The notes beneath the pieces are model-generated. The model was not told the DNA's origin, searched no databases, and saw only the letters and a list, made by a program, of their open reading frames with translations. Positions 21,760 through 34,110 of a stretch of 64,000 nt of DNA are shown here, in pieces. The DNA is from Nectonema munidae (taxonomy: Eukaryota > Nematomorpha > Nectonematoida > Nectonematidae), in assembly GCA_030549495.1 (NCBI GenBank), contig JAUIRK010000509.1:618501-682500 (forward strand). The letters are read 5' to 3'. A program made the position numbers and the translations under genes. Positions within the stretch are counted from its first letter, which is position 1. Each line of letters opens with the position of its first letter.

Positions 21760-24720
21760 AGACTTTATATCAAAGAGACTCAAAAGTATACTAAAAAAAC
21801 TTAATTTGGAACAACAAAATGTCTTTTGTCATAATCACAAAGAAATTAAAAAAAAAAAGGATAAAACTAAAGACAAGTAAATGAGGCATAAAGTTTTCTT
21901 CCTGAAGATGAATATACCAGGGGCGCACATCCCCAGGTTGCAATTTTCTAAATTAGTGGTCTGGAAATACCACGTGAGACCAAATATTCAAGCAATCCTT
22001 TAAAATAGAGTGTATTCCACGCATACCCAAAGTCCTAAATTTATAAGACTACTTTATATTTTTTTTACAAATTTGGCGAATTTAAATACTATACTTCTAG
22101 CGAAAATATTTTAATTAAATTTGCAGAATATACACTAGTTTAAAAAAATCCAAAATTGTTGGGGGCGTGAGGGTGAAATAGGCTTTTCATTTGAAAATGA
22201 AGTAGTCTACCAGGCACATTACAGGAATTGATGAAAGGATATTTGATTCATAGAGAAAACAAATAACTGAAAGTTGGATAGTTTTATATGAGTGAATGTA
22301 GTCTGAAGGCAAAGAGTCTACTAGACACCCTGCGATGTTTATATGAAAAATATGATTGATTCAGGGGCAAGAGTATAAAATGAAGTTATAATTGTGCAAA
22401 CAAAAATAAAACAATAAATTAAGATTGCATTATTTCATTTTTCTCAGCATCATTCAAAAATAGTTAAAAGCTAAATTGATGCAAGCTACAAAAAGTAAAA
22501 TAACTTTTAACATTTTGCAATGATTTGCCTTTTATAATAACTTATAAGGAAAAAAAGTCTATCAGAAATAGTTATAGAGCTTGAACACATTGGGGGCAAC
22601 ATTCTTTCTCACTATTCTCCTATAAACCCTTGGGTAATTGAAAATTAAGCAGAAAATGAAAAAAAAAGTTCAATTAATTTTAAATAAACTTAAAAACATT
22701 AAATCTCATTTTTAAAGTCCTCCTTTCCGTGCCTCTCTCTCTTAGATATTTTTCTTCTCTCCCTTAGATATTTTTCTTTCTACCCTAAGAAACTATATTT
22801 TTATAAAAAAAAATTATAAAATTTTAATATAATATTGTAAAATAAAAAAAATATTTTTATTGAAAAGCAAAAACCAAAAAATGTTACCAAGAAGTTTGTC
22901 AAAAACAAAGTTAAAATTTTAATTAACCTTGCAATTAATATATTTTGCGAGGCGGATATTTTCGTGATTGAAACTTAATTTTTCTTGAAAATAATCAATT
23001 CAGAATTTTGACTTTATTGACTTTTATTCGTATATACTAGTTTATATGGTTTTATATTTTTGGGTGTGTGTAACTGAATATTCTTGAATAAATGATAGAG
23101 CTGGATAAAGACACCGTTTCATATTTTGTGATACAATCTGTACAATTAGAGTCACCATAATATTTCACAATCAAAACCAGCTAGTCTGAAAAATAGAGCT
23201 GTGAGGTGAAAATATAACTAAATAATTAAGCTATTAAATTTCTCATAATATATAACGTTTTGGATGTAAAGCACCCATCCGATACCAAAACCTTCAATCA
23301 AGAATTACAAGGATAAAAAAAACTACCCTTAAATTTCAACCAGATGTCCCATAATCACACAGCACATAAATGTGCGTCTATTAAGGGCACAGTAAAAAGC
23401 TTATCAAGAATATTAAAACCTGAAATTGAAATTAATAAAAAATTATTTACAATTCGACGACTTGTCTGAAAACATCAAAATATATCGAACATGCTGTCAA
23501 AATCATGTTTCAAACCATGTTACGAAAGCAATCGAATTTTAGAAAAGTTGAAAACAAAGTATTGGATTATGCAGAGTATTGACTCTTGACCTGACACGTC
23601 CAACACCTGTATTAAGCACAAGGCTAAATAATATTATCAAATACGTTGTATAGATAGGCGTGTTATTGTATGTGATTCAAAGTTGCTGGTTTATAACAAA
23701 AAATGCTGCCGCGCAAAACATCATAATCTTTTGTCAAAACCCAGTCACCCAAAACGACATTTTGAGTCGCAAGTGAGCATGAACATCGTTCCTAACTAAA
23801 ACAAAAAAATATTTTTGAAATAGATAATGAAGAGCTTTTTTGTTCAAAGTAAAGATAGTTATTTTAGTATTAACAATCTGAACTGTAATTGCATACATTT
23901 ATTCTAAGATTTTTTTAATAAATTTCATAAAAATCAAAGGTTAATTTATAATTAAAAGAATTTTAAATAATCATAAACTATGAATAAGATTTAATGAAAT
24001 AATTTATGACTAAAATAGGTTATGGAAAAAATATAAATGAGTTACTATTGATCTTCCTAATCCAATACATAGAAAGAATCTCTTAACCAAATTCCAGTGT
24101 AAAAAGAGTATAAGAGCATGAAGTTTCTTCTTAATTTTTGACTTTTCAAGTGTAAAGAGTGTTTCAAGACCAATAAGAGTTTCAGACATTTTTACACTTT
24201 GATAGAATGAAAAAATAAAAAAATATAAAAAAAAAAGAAGGTGAAGAAGAAGAAGAAGAAATTTTTATTATTAGAAAACAAAATATGAAAAACTATTGAC
24301 AATAAAAAAAAAAATCACAACATATGGCCCATCACCACAAGAGAAGAAAAAGGAAGGAAAGGCACTTCATCGTGATTTTAATAACTCATGTGAGATGGAC
24401 ATATCAATACGGTGAAGAATAAAAAGATACAGACAAATAAAAATAAAAAAAAATATATGTAAACAATAGTGTATTATGTCAGCGGTCTGGCAAGACCTCC
24501 GGGGAGACAACTCACAAAACTTGCCAGCCTTATTATATATTTAAATGTGTAAATCGTAAAATGCTTAAAAAATATACTTAAAATAAAAATTTTCAAAAAA
24601 TATTTTACATACATATTGAAAGCCACATTTCAAAAATTCTACCTAAAAGTTCAAAAAATTTAACTTTGAAATTGCAGTTTTATTTTATAAAAACTATATG
24701 ATTGGTTGAAATGTTTATGT
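21760..24720. other. long AT-rich stretch, no gene recognised
   Basis: No exon or transposase was recognised on either strand. Minor items are a caggggcgc motif at 21918 shared with 56669, a (gaa) run at 24238-24260, and a GC-richer patch at 24480-24530. Confidence 0.4.
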
Positions 24721-24721
24721 A

Positions 24722-24726
<5 letters not shown>

Positions 24727-24757
<31 letters not shown>

Positions 24758-24771
24758 ACTACTACTACTAC
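24727..24771. repeat. compound microsatellite (TAA)n-(TAC)n
   Basis: About ten taa/ata units are followed by about five act/tac units. Confidence 0.9.
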
Positions 24772-25370
24772 CAATACTACTTTTTGGAAATTTTTACTTG
24801 TTTGATTTGAAGAAAGAATTCAACTGTTTTTCAATATTTCTTTTTCATGATATATATATCATTAGAAAGCTTATCGTTTGCTACATACTCTAGAATAATT
24901 TATTTTTGCAAAAGTTTTAAAAAATTTTAATAAATGGACATTACTTCGAAAAATTTTGTCTAAATTTTTGAAAAAATTACGGACCACCTTTTTGTTTAAG
25001 CATAATGTGTCTTTTTTAAAAAAAAATTAAATGAAAATGGTGTCATTGGAAAGGTATACTCTTTGTGGTTAACATAGGCTAGGTTATACAAATAAATATA
25101 TTTTAATTTTTCCAAAATCTGCTTTTATGTGAGGTCAGTCAAGTTTTATCTAGTTTCAAAAAATACCAATAATAATTAACGTTCTTAATTTATATAATAT
25201 TTTTTCAATATTTTATATTCACAAAGGTAAAATATGATTTTTTACATTTTAAAATGTCATAGTTAAATAAAACTGTCGAAAATTAATATATATTTTTTAC
25301 TTTTTATGGGTCAGTAGAGGTCAGTATAATATTTTTCTAATAAATTTTAAATTTTTTTTCAAGTGAAAAA

Positions 25371-25890
25371 TGTCGATTAAATGTAAGAGTTTTGTTTGAT
25401 AATGGTAGTCTACTTTTATTTAGTTTAGATACAACCTTTCTAATTTTTAACGAAGGGCATTCGTTAAAAATTATACCGACAGTGTGCGAAGAATAAATCA
25501 CATTATTTATTGATTTTAGAGCATAATTATGCGAAGAAAGATGAACACATGTTGCATTACGCGTTTGTGATCGCAGTGAATTCTTATCTCACATACGCTT
25601 CACCACATCTTTAGCACGCGTGTGTGGTTTTGTCGATTGAATGTACGAATTTTGTTGGATAATCGTAGTCTACTTTTATTTAGTTTAGATACAACCTTTC
25701 TAATTTTTAACGAAGGGCATTCGTTATATTTATACCGACAGTGTGCGAAGAATAAATCACATTATTGATTGATTTTAGAGCATAACTATGCGAAGAAAGA
25801 TTAACACATGTTGCATTACGCGTTTGTGAGCGCAGTGAATTCTTATCTCGCATACGCTTTAGCACATCTTTAGCACGCGTGTGTGGTTTA
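25371..25890. repeat. 260-base tandem duplication
   Basis: 25371-25630 and 25631-25890 are adjacent direct copies, each starting tgtcgatt and ending cgcgtgtgtggtt, with scattered single-base differences. Truncated relatives containing ttttgttggataat recur at about 26353-26400 and 26717-26775. Confidence 0.9.
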
Positions 25891-26120
25891 TTTTATCGGG
25901 CTAGTGTACGCTTAGTTTATTTGTAGTGTTCCTAGCTTAAATCTTAGTCAAATATTAAAACGCTTATAACTTTCACATTTCTCAACAAAATGCATCATGC
26001 GATATACCAAATTAAAGCATTTTTTATGGCCTTTCAGAATACATTACTTATATCATAAGTACTTAAGAAATGCCATTTTACTGTTTTTATTTTCCATGGG
26101 TTTCATACCATTAATTAGCA

Positions 26121-27130
26121 GATAAGGGATGCATTTTAAACTAAAGCTCCTTTCATTATGACAAATTTTTACCTATATTATGTGACAATTTCCAGCACAA
26201 TTATAAAGCGACTCTACTCTCAGAATCTAAATTTATTTGTAGATTTTTATAAAATAGTATTAGTTTTTCCATTTTTTTTATAAATTAACCTTCGTTTTTT
26301 TATTGGTCAGTATAATCTTTTTCTAATAAATTTAAAATTATTTTTGAAGTGAAAAATGTAGATCGAATGTACAAGTTTTGTTGGATAATCGTAGTCCACT
26401 ATTAATTTTTAGATTTTTATAAAATCATTTTATTTTTCAGTTTTTTATATATTAACATTAGTTTTTTACTTCTTTTGAAGTGCGGGTTTGATTTACACTT
26501 TGATTCGAAAAAAATATGTTTTGGATAAATATTATTTTATTATTGTTTATTGCATATAAATTTTTAAAGAGAAGATAAATAGATCAAAATATGTGTTTTA
26601 ATCAATTTTTATCAATAAGTAATCTCATGAATTTATTTTTTTTTCACTTTAATCCTAAATTTATTTCTATATTTTTATAAAATAATTATAATTTTCGACA
26701 TTCACATTGAAGAAATAATGAGTTTTGTTGGATAATCATAGTCTACTTTTATTGAGATTAGATACAATCTTTATAAGGGATGCATTTTAAACTAAAGCTC
26801 CTTTCATTTGGACAAATTTTTACATATATTATGTGATAATTTCTAACACAATTATAAAGCGACTCTACTCTCAGAATCTAAATTTATTTGTAGATTTTGA
26901 ATTAATCAACCAAAATTTAAATGCGGGTTTGATTTACACTTTGATTCGAAAAAAATGTTTTGGATAAATATTATTTTTATTATTGTTTACTGCATTAAAT
27001 TTAAGGAGATAAGGGATGCTATTTAAACTAAAGCTTTTTTCATTTGGACAAATTTTTACCTATATTCTGTGACAATTTCCAGCCCAATTATAAAGCGACT
27101 CTACTTTCAGAATCTAAATTTATTTGTATA
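26121..27130. repeat. dispersed copies of a roughly 125-base unit
   Basis: The unit beginning gataagggatgc and containing aattataaagcgactctac occurs three times in the same orientation: 26121-26248, 26773-26901 and 27008-27130. A second module, gcgggtttgatttacac, occurs at 26482 and 26923. The order of modules suggests repeated segmental duplication with later decay. Confidence 0.85.
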
Positions 27131-27287
27131 TTGAAGAAATATTTTTTCAGTATAAAGAGTTTAGAAAACTCTTCTCTAATATGTAATGATATATTCTCAT
27201 CTAAATTTATTTGTATATTGAAGAAATATTTTTTCAGTATAAAGAGTTTAGAAAACTCTTCTCTAATATGTAATGATATATTCTCAT
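27114..27287. repeat. 87-base tandem duplication
   Basis: 27114-27200 and 27201-27287 are essentially identical copies beginning ctaaatttatttgtat. Because 87 is a multiple of three, a frame at 27044-27289 runs through both and gives a doubled 29-residue peptide. This is a consequence of the repeat length, with no other sign of coding. Confidence 0.9.
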
Positions 27288-27325
27288 AACCTGTACGGTT
27301 GAACGCGGGTAGACAACTTGCGTGT

Positions 27326-28494
27326 TATCTCCAACCCGTATATTACGATGATTCTTCTCCAACCTGTATTCTACGATGATTCATCTCCAAACTATATACT
27401 ACAATGATTCATCTTCAACCTGTATACTACGATGGTTTCTATTCCATGTAGAAATAACTAGGGAGACAATGTTCAACTTTCTGTTCACATTCTGCTAGAT
27501 GTAAGATTTGATATACCTCATTCGGGGAGACGATGCTACATAAGTTATGACCTATATACATTTGTATACTACGTTGGTTCATCTCCAACCTGTATACCGC
27601 GATAATTCATCTCCAACCTATATAATATATTTTATCAAATAATCAAAATAAAATTCTGTAATCAAAGAATCGAAAAATATTCTTTAAAAAATCAAAAAAT
27701 ATCAAACTTTCTGTTCATATTTTGCTACCTCATACGATGTTACAAAAGTTATTACCTATACTTTGCAATTTGCACGATTTTAAATATTATATTTGTCGAA
27801 TAATCAAAGAATCGAAAAATGTTCAAATCAAAAAATATTTATTCTTTTTAAATATATCGTTGGCTCCCCTTACTATTAAAATTGAAAGATAAACCTTTGT
27901 CTTTAATAATTAATTTTTATCAAATTATGCACATACGAAACTAAAAGTAAGGGGAGCCAACGATATATTTAAAAAGAATAAATATTTTTTGATTTGAACA
28001 TTTTTCGATTCTTTGATTATTCGACAAATATAATATTTAAAATCGTGCAAATTGCAAAGTATAGGTAATAACTTTTGTAACATCGTATGAGGTAGCAAAA
28101 TATGAACAGAAAGTTTAATATTTTTTGATTTTTTAAAGAATATTTTTCGATTCTTTGATTACAGAATTTTATTTTGATTATTTGATAAAATATATTATAT
28201 AGGTTGGAGATGAATTATCGCGGTATACAGGTTGGAGATGAACCAACGTAGTATACAAATGTATATAGGTAATAACTTATGTAGCATCGTCTCCCCGAAT
28301 GAGGTATATCAAATCTTACATCTAGCAGAATGTGAACAGAAAGTTGAACATTGTCTCCCTAGTTATTTCTACATGGAATAGAAACCATCGTAGTATACAG
28401 GTTGAAGATGAATCATTGTAGTATATAGTTTGGAGATGAATCATCGTAGAATACAGGTTGGAGAAGAATCATCGTAATATACGGGTTGGAGATA
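27326..28494. repeat. 1,169-base near-perfect palindrome (two 549-base arms)
   Basis: The left arm 27326-27874 and right arm 27946-28494 are inverted copies of equal length around a 71-base spacer. I noticed only about two mismatches (for example gttatgacc against gttattacc). Each arm starts with four tandem 28-base units (27327-27438, consensus atctccaacctgtatac...) and then holds two diverged repeats of a module beginning aactttctgttca. The flanks outside the arms are unrelated to each other. No coding frame, terminal duplication or transposase is present. It may be a foldback transposon or a source of hairpin RNA. Confidence 0.92.
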
Positions 28495-28564
28495 TATATA
28501 TTTATTTGTTTATATTTATTTGAATATAAAACATAAATTTGTGAAATGTGATTGTATTAGGAAC

Positions 28565-29415
28565 ACCTTCAAGTAAAAAACAAAGCTTGCGAAGAAGTTT
28601 TGAATCCTTTACGATTTTGCAGATCAAGCTTGGGAAGAAAGAAATTCACAAGGAAAAACGTTCTAAGAAGTATTGAACGAAAGAGAGATTTTTCACTGAC
28701 TTCAGGAATATGGAAGAGAAGGTTGGAGCGAGTAAAGTAGCCATGTGTAGAATTGTTTTGTATGAACAGAGAATTTAGAAATCTATTTTGGTAACACGAT
28801 TTATAAAAAAAATTTTAATGAGATAAAACATTGATATCAAAAATACTAATACTGGAAAGATAGTCATTCGTATTATTAGAACTGTTAATAAACTGCAAGA
28901 ATTTACCTTGGTATAAATGTAATTTTCTTAACATCGTTAAACAAGAAGAGCCCCATATAAGATTGCAATACAGGAAGTGTGGATATATGAACGCATAGTA
29001 AAGTAGTTTTTTACATAGGAAAGTGAGACAATTATCTATTTTACGAAAAGTCCCAAGAAGTCGAGACACTTTTAAATGTAACAAAGAAATATGCTTATAC
29101 CATGAAAGATTGCTAGTTAAAGTTACTCCTAAAAAAGTAAAACAATCTACCCTACTTAATTTAAATCCTTCGAGTGTTATATTCAAATTTATGTCAAGTG
29201 ATCTTTTAGAGAAAATCATATAGACACATTTTCTCAAATTGAGGGAAAACATGTTATGATGACACCAATTACAAATTGATTTTAAACAAGAGTTACTAAT
29301 AATAGAAACTGTTGAAATATCATTAAAATTTAAAGACATGACCGCATCATCAGCATACATAATTAAGGAAGCGCGATTATCTAGAACAAAGAAGATATCA
29401 TTAATAAATTAATAA
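28565..29415 (-). mobile_element. 5'-truncated LINE reverse transcriptase fragment
   Basis: On the minus strand the frame from about 29415 reads N-D-I-F-F-V-L then M-Y-A-D-D-A-V, the catalytic palm motif, with both Asp kept. It continues with C-F-T-F-L-G-V-T-L and Y-A-F-I-Y-P-H-F-L-Y-C-N, both standard LINE blocks. The C-terminal end, T-H-G-Y-F-T-R-S-N-L, is in another frame and stops at about 28565. Everything upstream of the palm is missing, as is usual for LINE insertions that stop reverse transcription early. By motif it is Jockey/CR1-like. Confidence 0.88.
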
Positions 29416-29419
29416 AAGA

Positions 29420-30595
29420 AGGTTGTTTGTTGATACAGATTAAAAGTTGTATGAACTCGAAATAATAATAATAATATTAGCAAGAAAAATTAAAAGAATG
29501 ATAACAAAGATTATGACAAAAGAAGTACGCCTGAAGAAGAAGTTTATTTATCATACAGTATAGATAACAAGGCTTACATACAGAAAAAAAGAAGACAAAC
29601 TCTGTATGAATAAATTCAAACGATTAAAGGATACATCACTAATTGTTGAATCTTCGACTGCTGAGAAGCTTGATATTTTGAAAAAGAATTTATCCTCCAA
29701 TAATTTCAGCTTTCAATCTCTTCTAACCAAATCACCAAAAAAGAATATAGATATGTAAAGAGCTTTAAATTATATAAAAGGTATTTCAGAAAATTACAAA
29801 AGACTCCCTATCACAGAAAAATTTATTAAAAGAATTAGAGATACCAAAGTTATCATTTAATATAAGTGCATTATATCTATATGTGAGAAGATTTTAATCT
29901 CCATATAGATAATAAAAGACTGAGATGGAGGAGGCTCATCAAAAAAAAACAGCGACCCCTTATAGAAATAAACTTCATTAATAAAAAATAATAAAATAGC
30001 CGAGAAGAAGAAGAAGAAGTGTTAACGATAAAAGTTAAAAAAGAAGAGAATATGAAATGTATCTTGAAGCAAAAGTGTAAACTGTTTATGAAAACATTTT
30101 CGTTTTAAGCTTATGCATATCAAATTTATTGACCAACTAACAAAAATAAGAAGAAAAAGAAAGAATTGCAGAGGAATTATAGAGTTTAGAGCCAAAATAA
30201 ACCTTACTTCATTTACATTCCACCATTATTTTCACTTTCTCTCATGTATTTATTATTTTACATTGATGATGTTTGATATAGTCTACTGAAATATTTGTGT
30301 AATAAAATTCATTTTAAAAGGTCTTCAAAGAAATGTAAATATAAACCTAGAGAGAGAGAAAGAAAGAAAAAAAGAGTTAAAAAAAATATCAAAATACATC
30401 TATTTTCAAAGAAGAACAAAGAATTGTTTAAAAGTGTACCAAATTTTTAAAATTTCAATAAAACCATACTCCGCTGTCTAAAACTATACAACTATACTAA
30501 AAAACATTTCACAAAAAATGTTTACATAAAATAAAATTTTTATAGATCGTTCTTGAAGTTCAAAGTAAAATTCTCAATTATATATCTCTGATATC
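29420..30595. other. AT-rich stretch with microsatellites
   Basis: (aat)n at 29462-29478, (gaa)n at 30004-30020, (ga)n at 30350-30365 and (ttc)n at 30598-30618. No gene was recognised. Confidence 0.5.
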
Positions 30596-30639
30596 TTTTT
30601 CTTCTTCTTCTTCTTCTTTGACTACATTTTGTACAAAAG

Positions 30640-30790
30640 TCAGGGGTCAGTGGCTGAGATCCGCTCTCTCCATTTTTTATCTTGCGCATCCTCTTCAGTC
30701 AGTCCAAGCTGCTTCAGTTGCTCCATCAGTTCATCCTTCCATCTTTTAACCTGCCTCCCTCTACTTCTTTTTCCACTCACCTTCTTCTCT
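30640..30790 (-). mobile_element. LINE C-terminal fragment (R-G-R-x-x-K-R-W type)
   Basis: The minus strand reads G-K-R-S-R-G-R-Q-V-K-R-W-K-D-E-L, then A-Q-D-K-K-W-R-E-R-I, then A-T-D-P and a stop. This is the usual last segment of LINE polymerases that read 'RPRGRPRKRW..DR..WR..ADP'. Only this tail is present. Confidence 0.8.
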
Positions 30791-30796
30791 AAAATG

Positions 30797-30890
30797 TAAG
30801 GTTTTGATTAAAATAAATACAGGACTTATAGGAAGGTCAATAAGGAACAACATTATCCTCTAATAATATAATGTTAATATGCAAATAATA
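30797..30890 (+). mobile_element. fossil fragment of an LTR retrotransposon (pol end)
   Basis: Direct repeat of the segment at about 32600-32690 (aaggttttgattaaaataaa onward). It matches the end of the pol region of a BEL/Pao- or Ty3-like element. It is an old, broken fragment. Confidence 0.5.
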
Positions 30891-31085
30891 CAGAATTAGA
30901 TTTATCTGAAATCAGTTGTACCCTATTACACACCAAAAATTACACACGCATATAAATGATTATTTGCATGAGCTTGTTCTTTGATAAACAGTAAGTTGTA
31001 TGAATTTATTTTCTGTATTTTGAATGTTTTTAATTCATTTTTTCTTGCACCGTTTGTTCAAAATGTAAGTTTTTACGGGTGAGAC

Positions 31086-32258
31086 TTTTTACCCAAATAC
31101 ACCCAAATATACCCAAATACACCCAAACAGATGAAAACAAATTTAAATATTCAAAGAATAAGGTAAATATACATAGAAGAATTATTCTCAGGATAAAACT
31201 AATATAAATTATTAAAATTTGAGGTAGGTAGGTAGGTAGGTAGATTTCAAAGCACTTTCCAGCGTGAGCTGATATGCTCGAGTAAGCTTGAGAGTTGGTT
31301 AAGGAAGATGCAGATGTTGGTAGAGATAGGTTGTCCTAAAAGTAGAAGAGAAAAGCAGATTAGTTTGTTATAGGGTTATCGACGGTGGTGAAAGTTGTTT
31401 CAATGGTGTCAATGAGGGTAGCTAGGGATTTTAGTAGTGTTGGGTGTAACAGAAGATCTGAGAGTGTTGTTGGAGATCTAATAAGTAAAGAAAGGCAGCG
31501 AAATAGAAGATCTTGGCGATGATAAGAGAAGATTTGACATGTGAATATGAGGTGGTATGGCGTTTCTATTGTGTCGCATCTGAAACGACAGTATGGATTT
31601 TCGCTTACTTTAATTCGGAAAAGATATGCTTTGCATGGGCAATGGCCTGATAGCCAACGAATGGTTAAACGAGGTGGTGTAAATTTTTTGTTTTTGAAAG
31701 TTGTGTGAATTGTGCTGATGTGTGGTAAAGAGGAGATTAGTGCATTTTGAGATGAAGATATGGACATCTGCCATTCTTCTAGAGTGGATAAGTGAATGTG
31801 TGTTAGAAAGGTTTTGAGAGGTAGGGAGTTGAGAGGAATGTGGGAGGTTAGGTGTAAGTTTGAGGTTAAGTAGTCTACGAGGGATTTAAAATTTGATATT
31901 GAATTATAAAAAATAAACTATTTTTTTTTAATTAAAATTGTTTATATTATAATAATAACTTAAAATATAATAATTATTTATAAATAATAATATAATTATT
32001 TTATAATTAGTAAGTTTGATAACACAAAATAATTTTTTAATTTAAATAATTACTAATATGTGTGGCCTGGCAAGAAAATGGGTGACATAAAATTATATAA
32101 CAATTACTCTCTTACCACCGCTCATTCAAACTTAAATATCTGTGTATCTTTTTATTTTAAGCATTTATTTAATATTCTTTTTAATTTCAAGTTTTTATTT
32201 GTAAATAAAGAAAATATTTGTGTGTATTTGGGTATATTTGGGTGTATTTGGGTAAAAA
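31086..32258. repeat. inverted pair of (ACCCAAATAY)n arrays flanking a LINE fragment
   Basis: About 36 bases at 31086-31121, made of three to four acccaaatac/t units, recur inverted at 32222-32258. The 1.1 kb between holds a GGTA microsatellite (31224-31243) and a LINE C-terminus (31360-31890). The arms look like terminal inverted repeats made of decamers. No flanking duplication is evident. Confidence 0.7.
31360..31890 (-). mobile_element. LINE C-terminal fragment (RNase H/zinc-knuckle tail)
   Basis: The open frame reads L-S-G-H-C-P-C-K-A-Y-L-F-R-I, then C-R-F-R-C-D-T-I-E-T-P-Y-H-L-I-F-T-C. This is the conserved 'GHCPLN..LHRI...C..C...ET..H.L..CP' region after the RNase H domain in I/R1-type LINEs. 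The frame is open from about 31890 to a stop at 31360, so the piece is fairly young, but only the tail is present. It is transcribed from the minus strand. Confidence 0.8.
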
Positions 32259-32340
32259 TTATTTAAATTTATTTAAGTTAACAAATTTACAAAAATGTTT
32301 AAATGAATACAAAGAAAAAGTTATATTTGATTGGTTGTAC

Positions 32341-32690
32341 GATTGCTGAATCGCCAATTGATTTACTTTTAGGAAACACCCATTTAGAGCATAGTACGAT
32401 TCACATGCAAAATGTTGTAGATCAGTTTTGGAGAAAGTGGTATAGAGACAGTAACTTAGTCAATCAATAAAATAATTTAAAAAGGTAACGATATAAAAAC
32501 AGATAACATAGTTTTGGCTAAAGAAAAGCCCCAATCAAAAATAAATGGACAATAGGAAGAGTTAAAGAAATTATTAAAGGCAGAGATGGGCTTGTAAAAA
32601 AGGTTTTGATTAAAATAAATAGAGGAATTATAGAAAGGTCAATAAGGAATTACATTATCCTCTCAAATGATACAGAATTACATTTATAAA
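32341..32690 (+). mobile_element. fossil LTR retrotransposon fragment (integrase C-terminal region)
   Basis: The plus strand resembles the end of the integrase region of BEL/Pao- or Ty3-like elements, including the W-x-x-G-R-V...G-R-D-G block that precedes the pol end. It is a broken, old copy with no LTRs that I can define. A related piece lies at 30797-30890. Confidence 0.6.
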
Positions 32691-33607
32691 ATTTTCAAGC
32701 CTTAATGTACGCATTATCGTCTAATATATAATGTTAATATGCAATATATAATTTTCATGATAGAATTATATAACACCTTCAAGCATTAATGTACTCACAA
32801 GTATACACTCACACACACATACACATATTTATATATTACAAATACATATATATAAAGAACACAAACAAAAAAATTTAACAAAAACTAGAGGTATCACTTC
32901 TTTGGATTTTCACCATCATAAACAAAAGGATATCAATAAGCCAAAGAAATAGTCGAGTGATATTTTTTTTACACCTCTGCTATTTCACCCTCATCATTCA
33001 AAAAGGCTATCAATAAGCCTTAGAAATGGACAAAAATAACTCTAAAAAAGAAGATGGAAAACTTCTACTACCTTACGTTCGTCATAATAAAATTGTATCT
33101 TCAAATTACGAGTTCAACGTAACAGTTCGGAGTTTAACTTAGCATATCTGGATGACAACAAGTTCATCTTCCGATAGCAATCAAAGTAACAAAGTGAACT
33201 CCCATGAAAAGCTACTGAAATCAATAACTTAATTTTGATTTTTTTTCTAATTATTTTGATTTTAAAATTCATATTTTTATTCATTTTTTTGTATAAGTAA
33301 AAAAATGTGTCAATGCTTGTCAACTTCAAAACTTTTTTCTAATTATCTTTTCTATAAAAAAATTAAAAATTTTTCGTAAGCTGTGGAAGACTTAAAATAA
33401 TTTCAAAATATAATGATAATTTTTTTTGGACCAATTTCATTTATAGTGTTAGGCAGTTCATATAAAGGGTTTAGGTAGTTTGGATTTTTGCTAACTCATT
33501 CTTGATTAGGAAAAGGAATATCTATAAACCTGCATATTCACAAATTGTTTTTGTCATCCATGAACATATATAAACTTTTTGTTCAATAAAGCTCATTATT
33601 TCCATTT

Positions 33608-33735
33608 TTAGTTCGTCCTTTTTTTACAAGTTTGTATTTTTTTTAACTCTAGGTTCGTCCTTTTTTACTCTAAGTTTCTATTTTTTAACTCTAGGTTCGT
33701 CCTTTTTTACTTCAAGTTCCTCTTTTTTTATTACT
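33608..33735. repeat. three-copy 42-base tandem repeat
   Basis: Units begin at about 33611, 33652 and 33694 with gttcgtcctttttt and end aactctag. They form the subterminal part of the Tc1/IS630-like element. Confidence 0.85.
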
Positions 33736-33864
33736 TATTCATTGTTATAAATTTGTTTTTACTTCAAACACATTTACAAGTCGTTTTTCAACGTTTAAAT
33801 GTGTGGATAAAACTTCAAATTTATCTTGTGCAAGTAATAAAATGCTTTTTGCGAATTTCATTTC

Positions 33865-34110
33865 ACCCCATTATTTTCATAAGACATTTTGTCTCATGGA
33901 CAATTCGCTTCACTATTTTCATAAAACAATTTGCCTCATAATTTTCATAAGACGAGTTGCCCCATTATTTTTATAAGAGAATGCGCTCTATTATTTTTAT
34001 AAAACCTCTAGTCCTTTTATTTTCATAAGACAATTCTTTTTATTAAAAATTTGCTCTATTTTTATAATACAATTCTTGTCATAGACAATTTACTCTATTT
34101 ATGTAGATCA
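33865..34110. repeat. degenerate minisatellite (27-33-base units)
   Basis: At least six units of the form cattattttcataagacaattt, with variable tails such as gcctc or gcccc. An inverted relative (gacaatttgtccatgg) lies at about 34638-34655, and another direct relative is near 34230. Confidence 0.75.

Noticed and set aside
27327-27438. Four regular 28-base units resemble a CRISPR array
   Set aside because: The units are contiguous tandem copies without spacers, and the DNA is eukaryotic.
31086-31130. Decamer ACCCAAATAY as interstitial telomere repeat
   Set aside because: It does not match TTAGGG or known invertebrate telomere repeats, and it occurs as short inverted borders and not as a long array.
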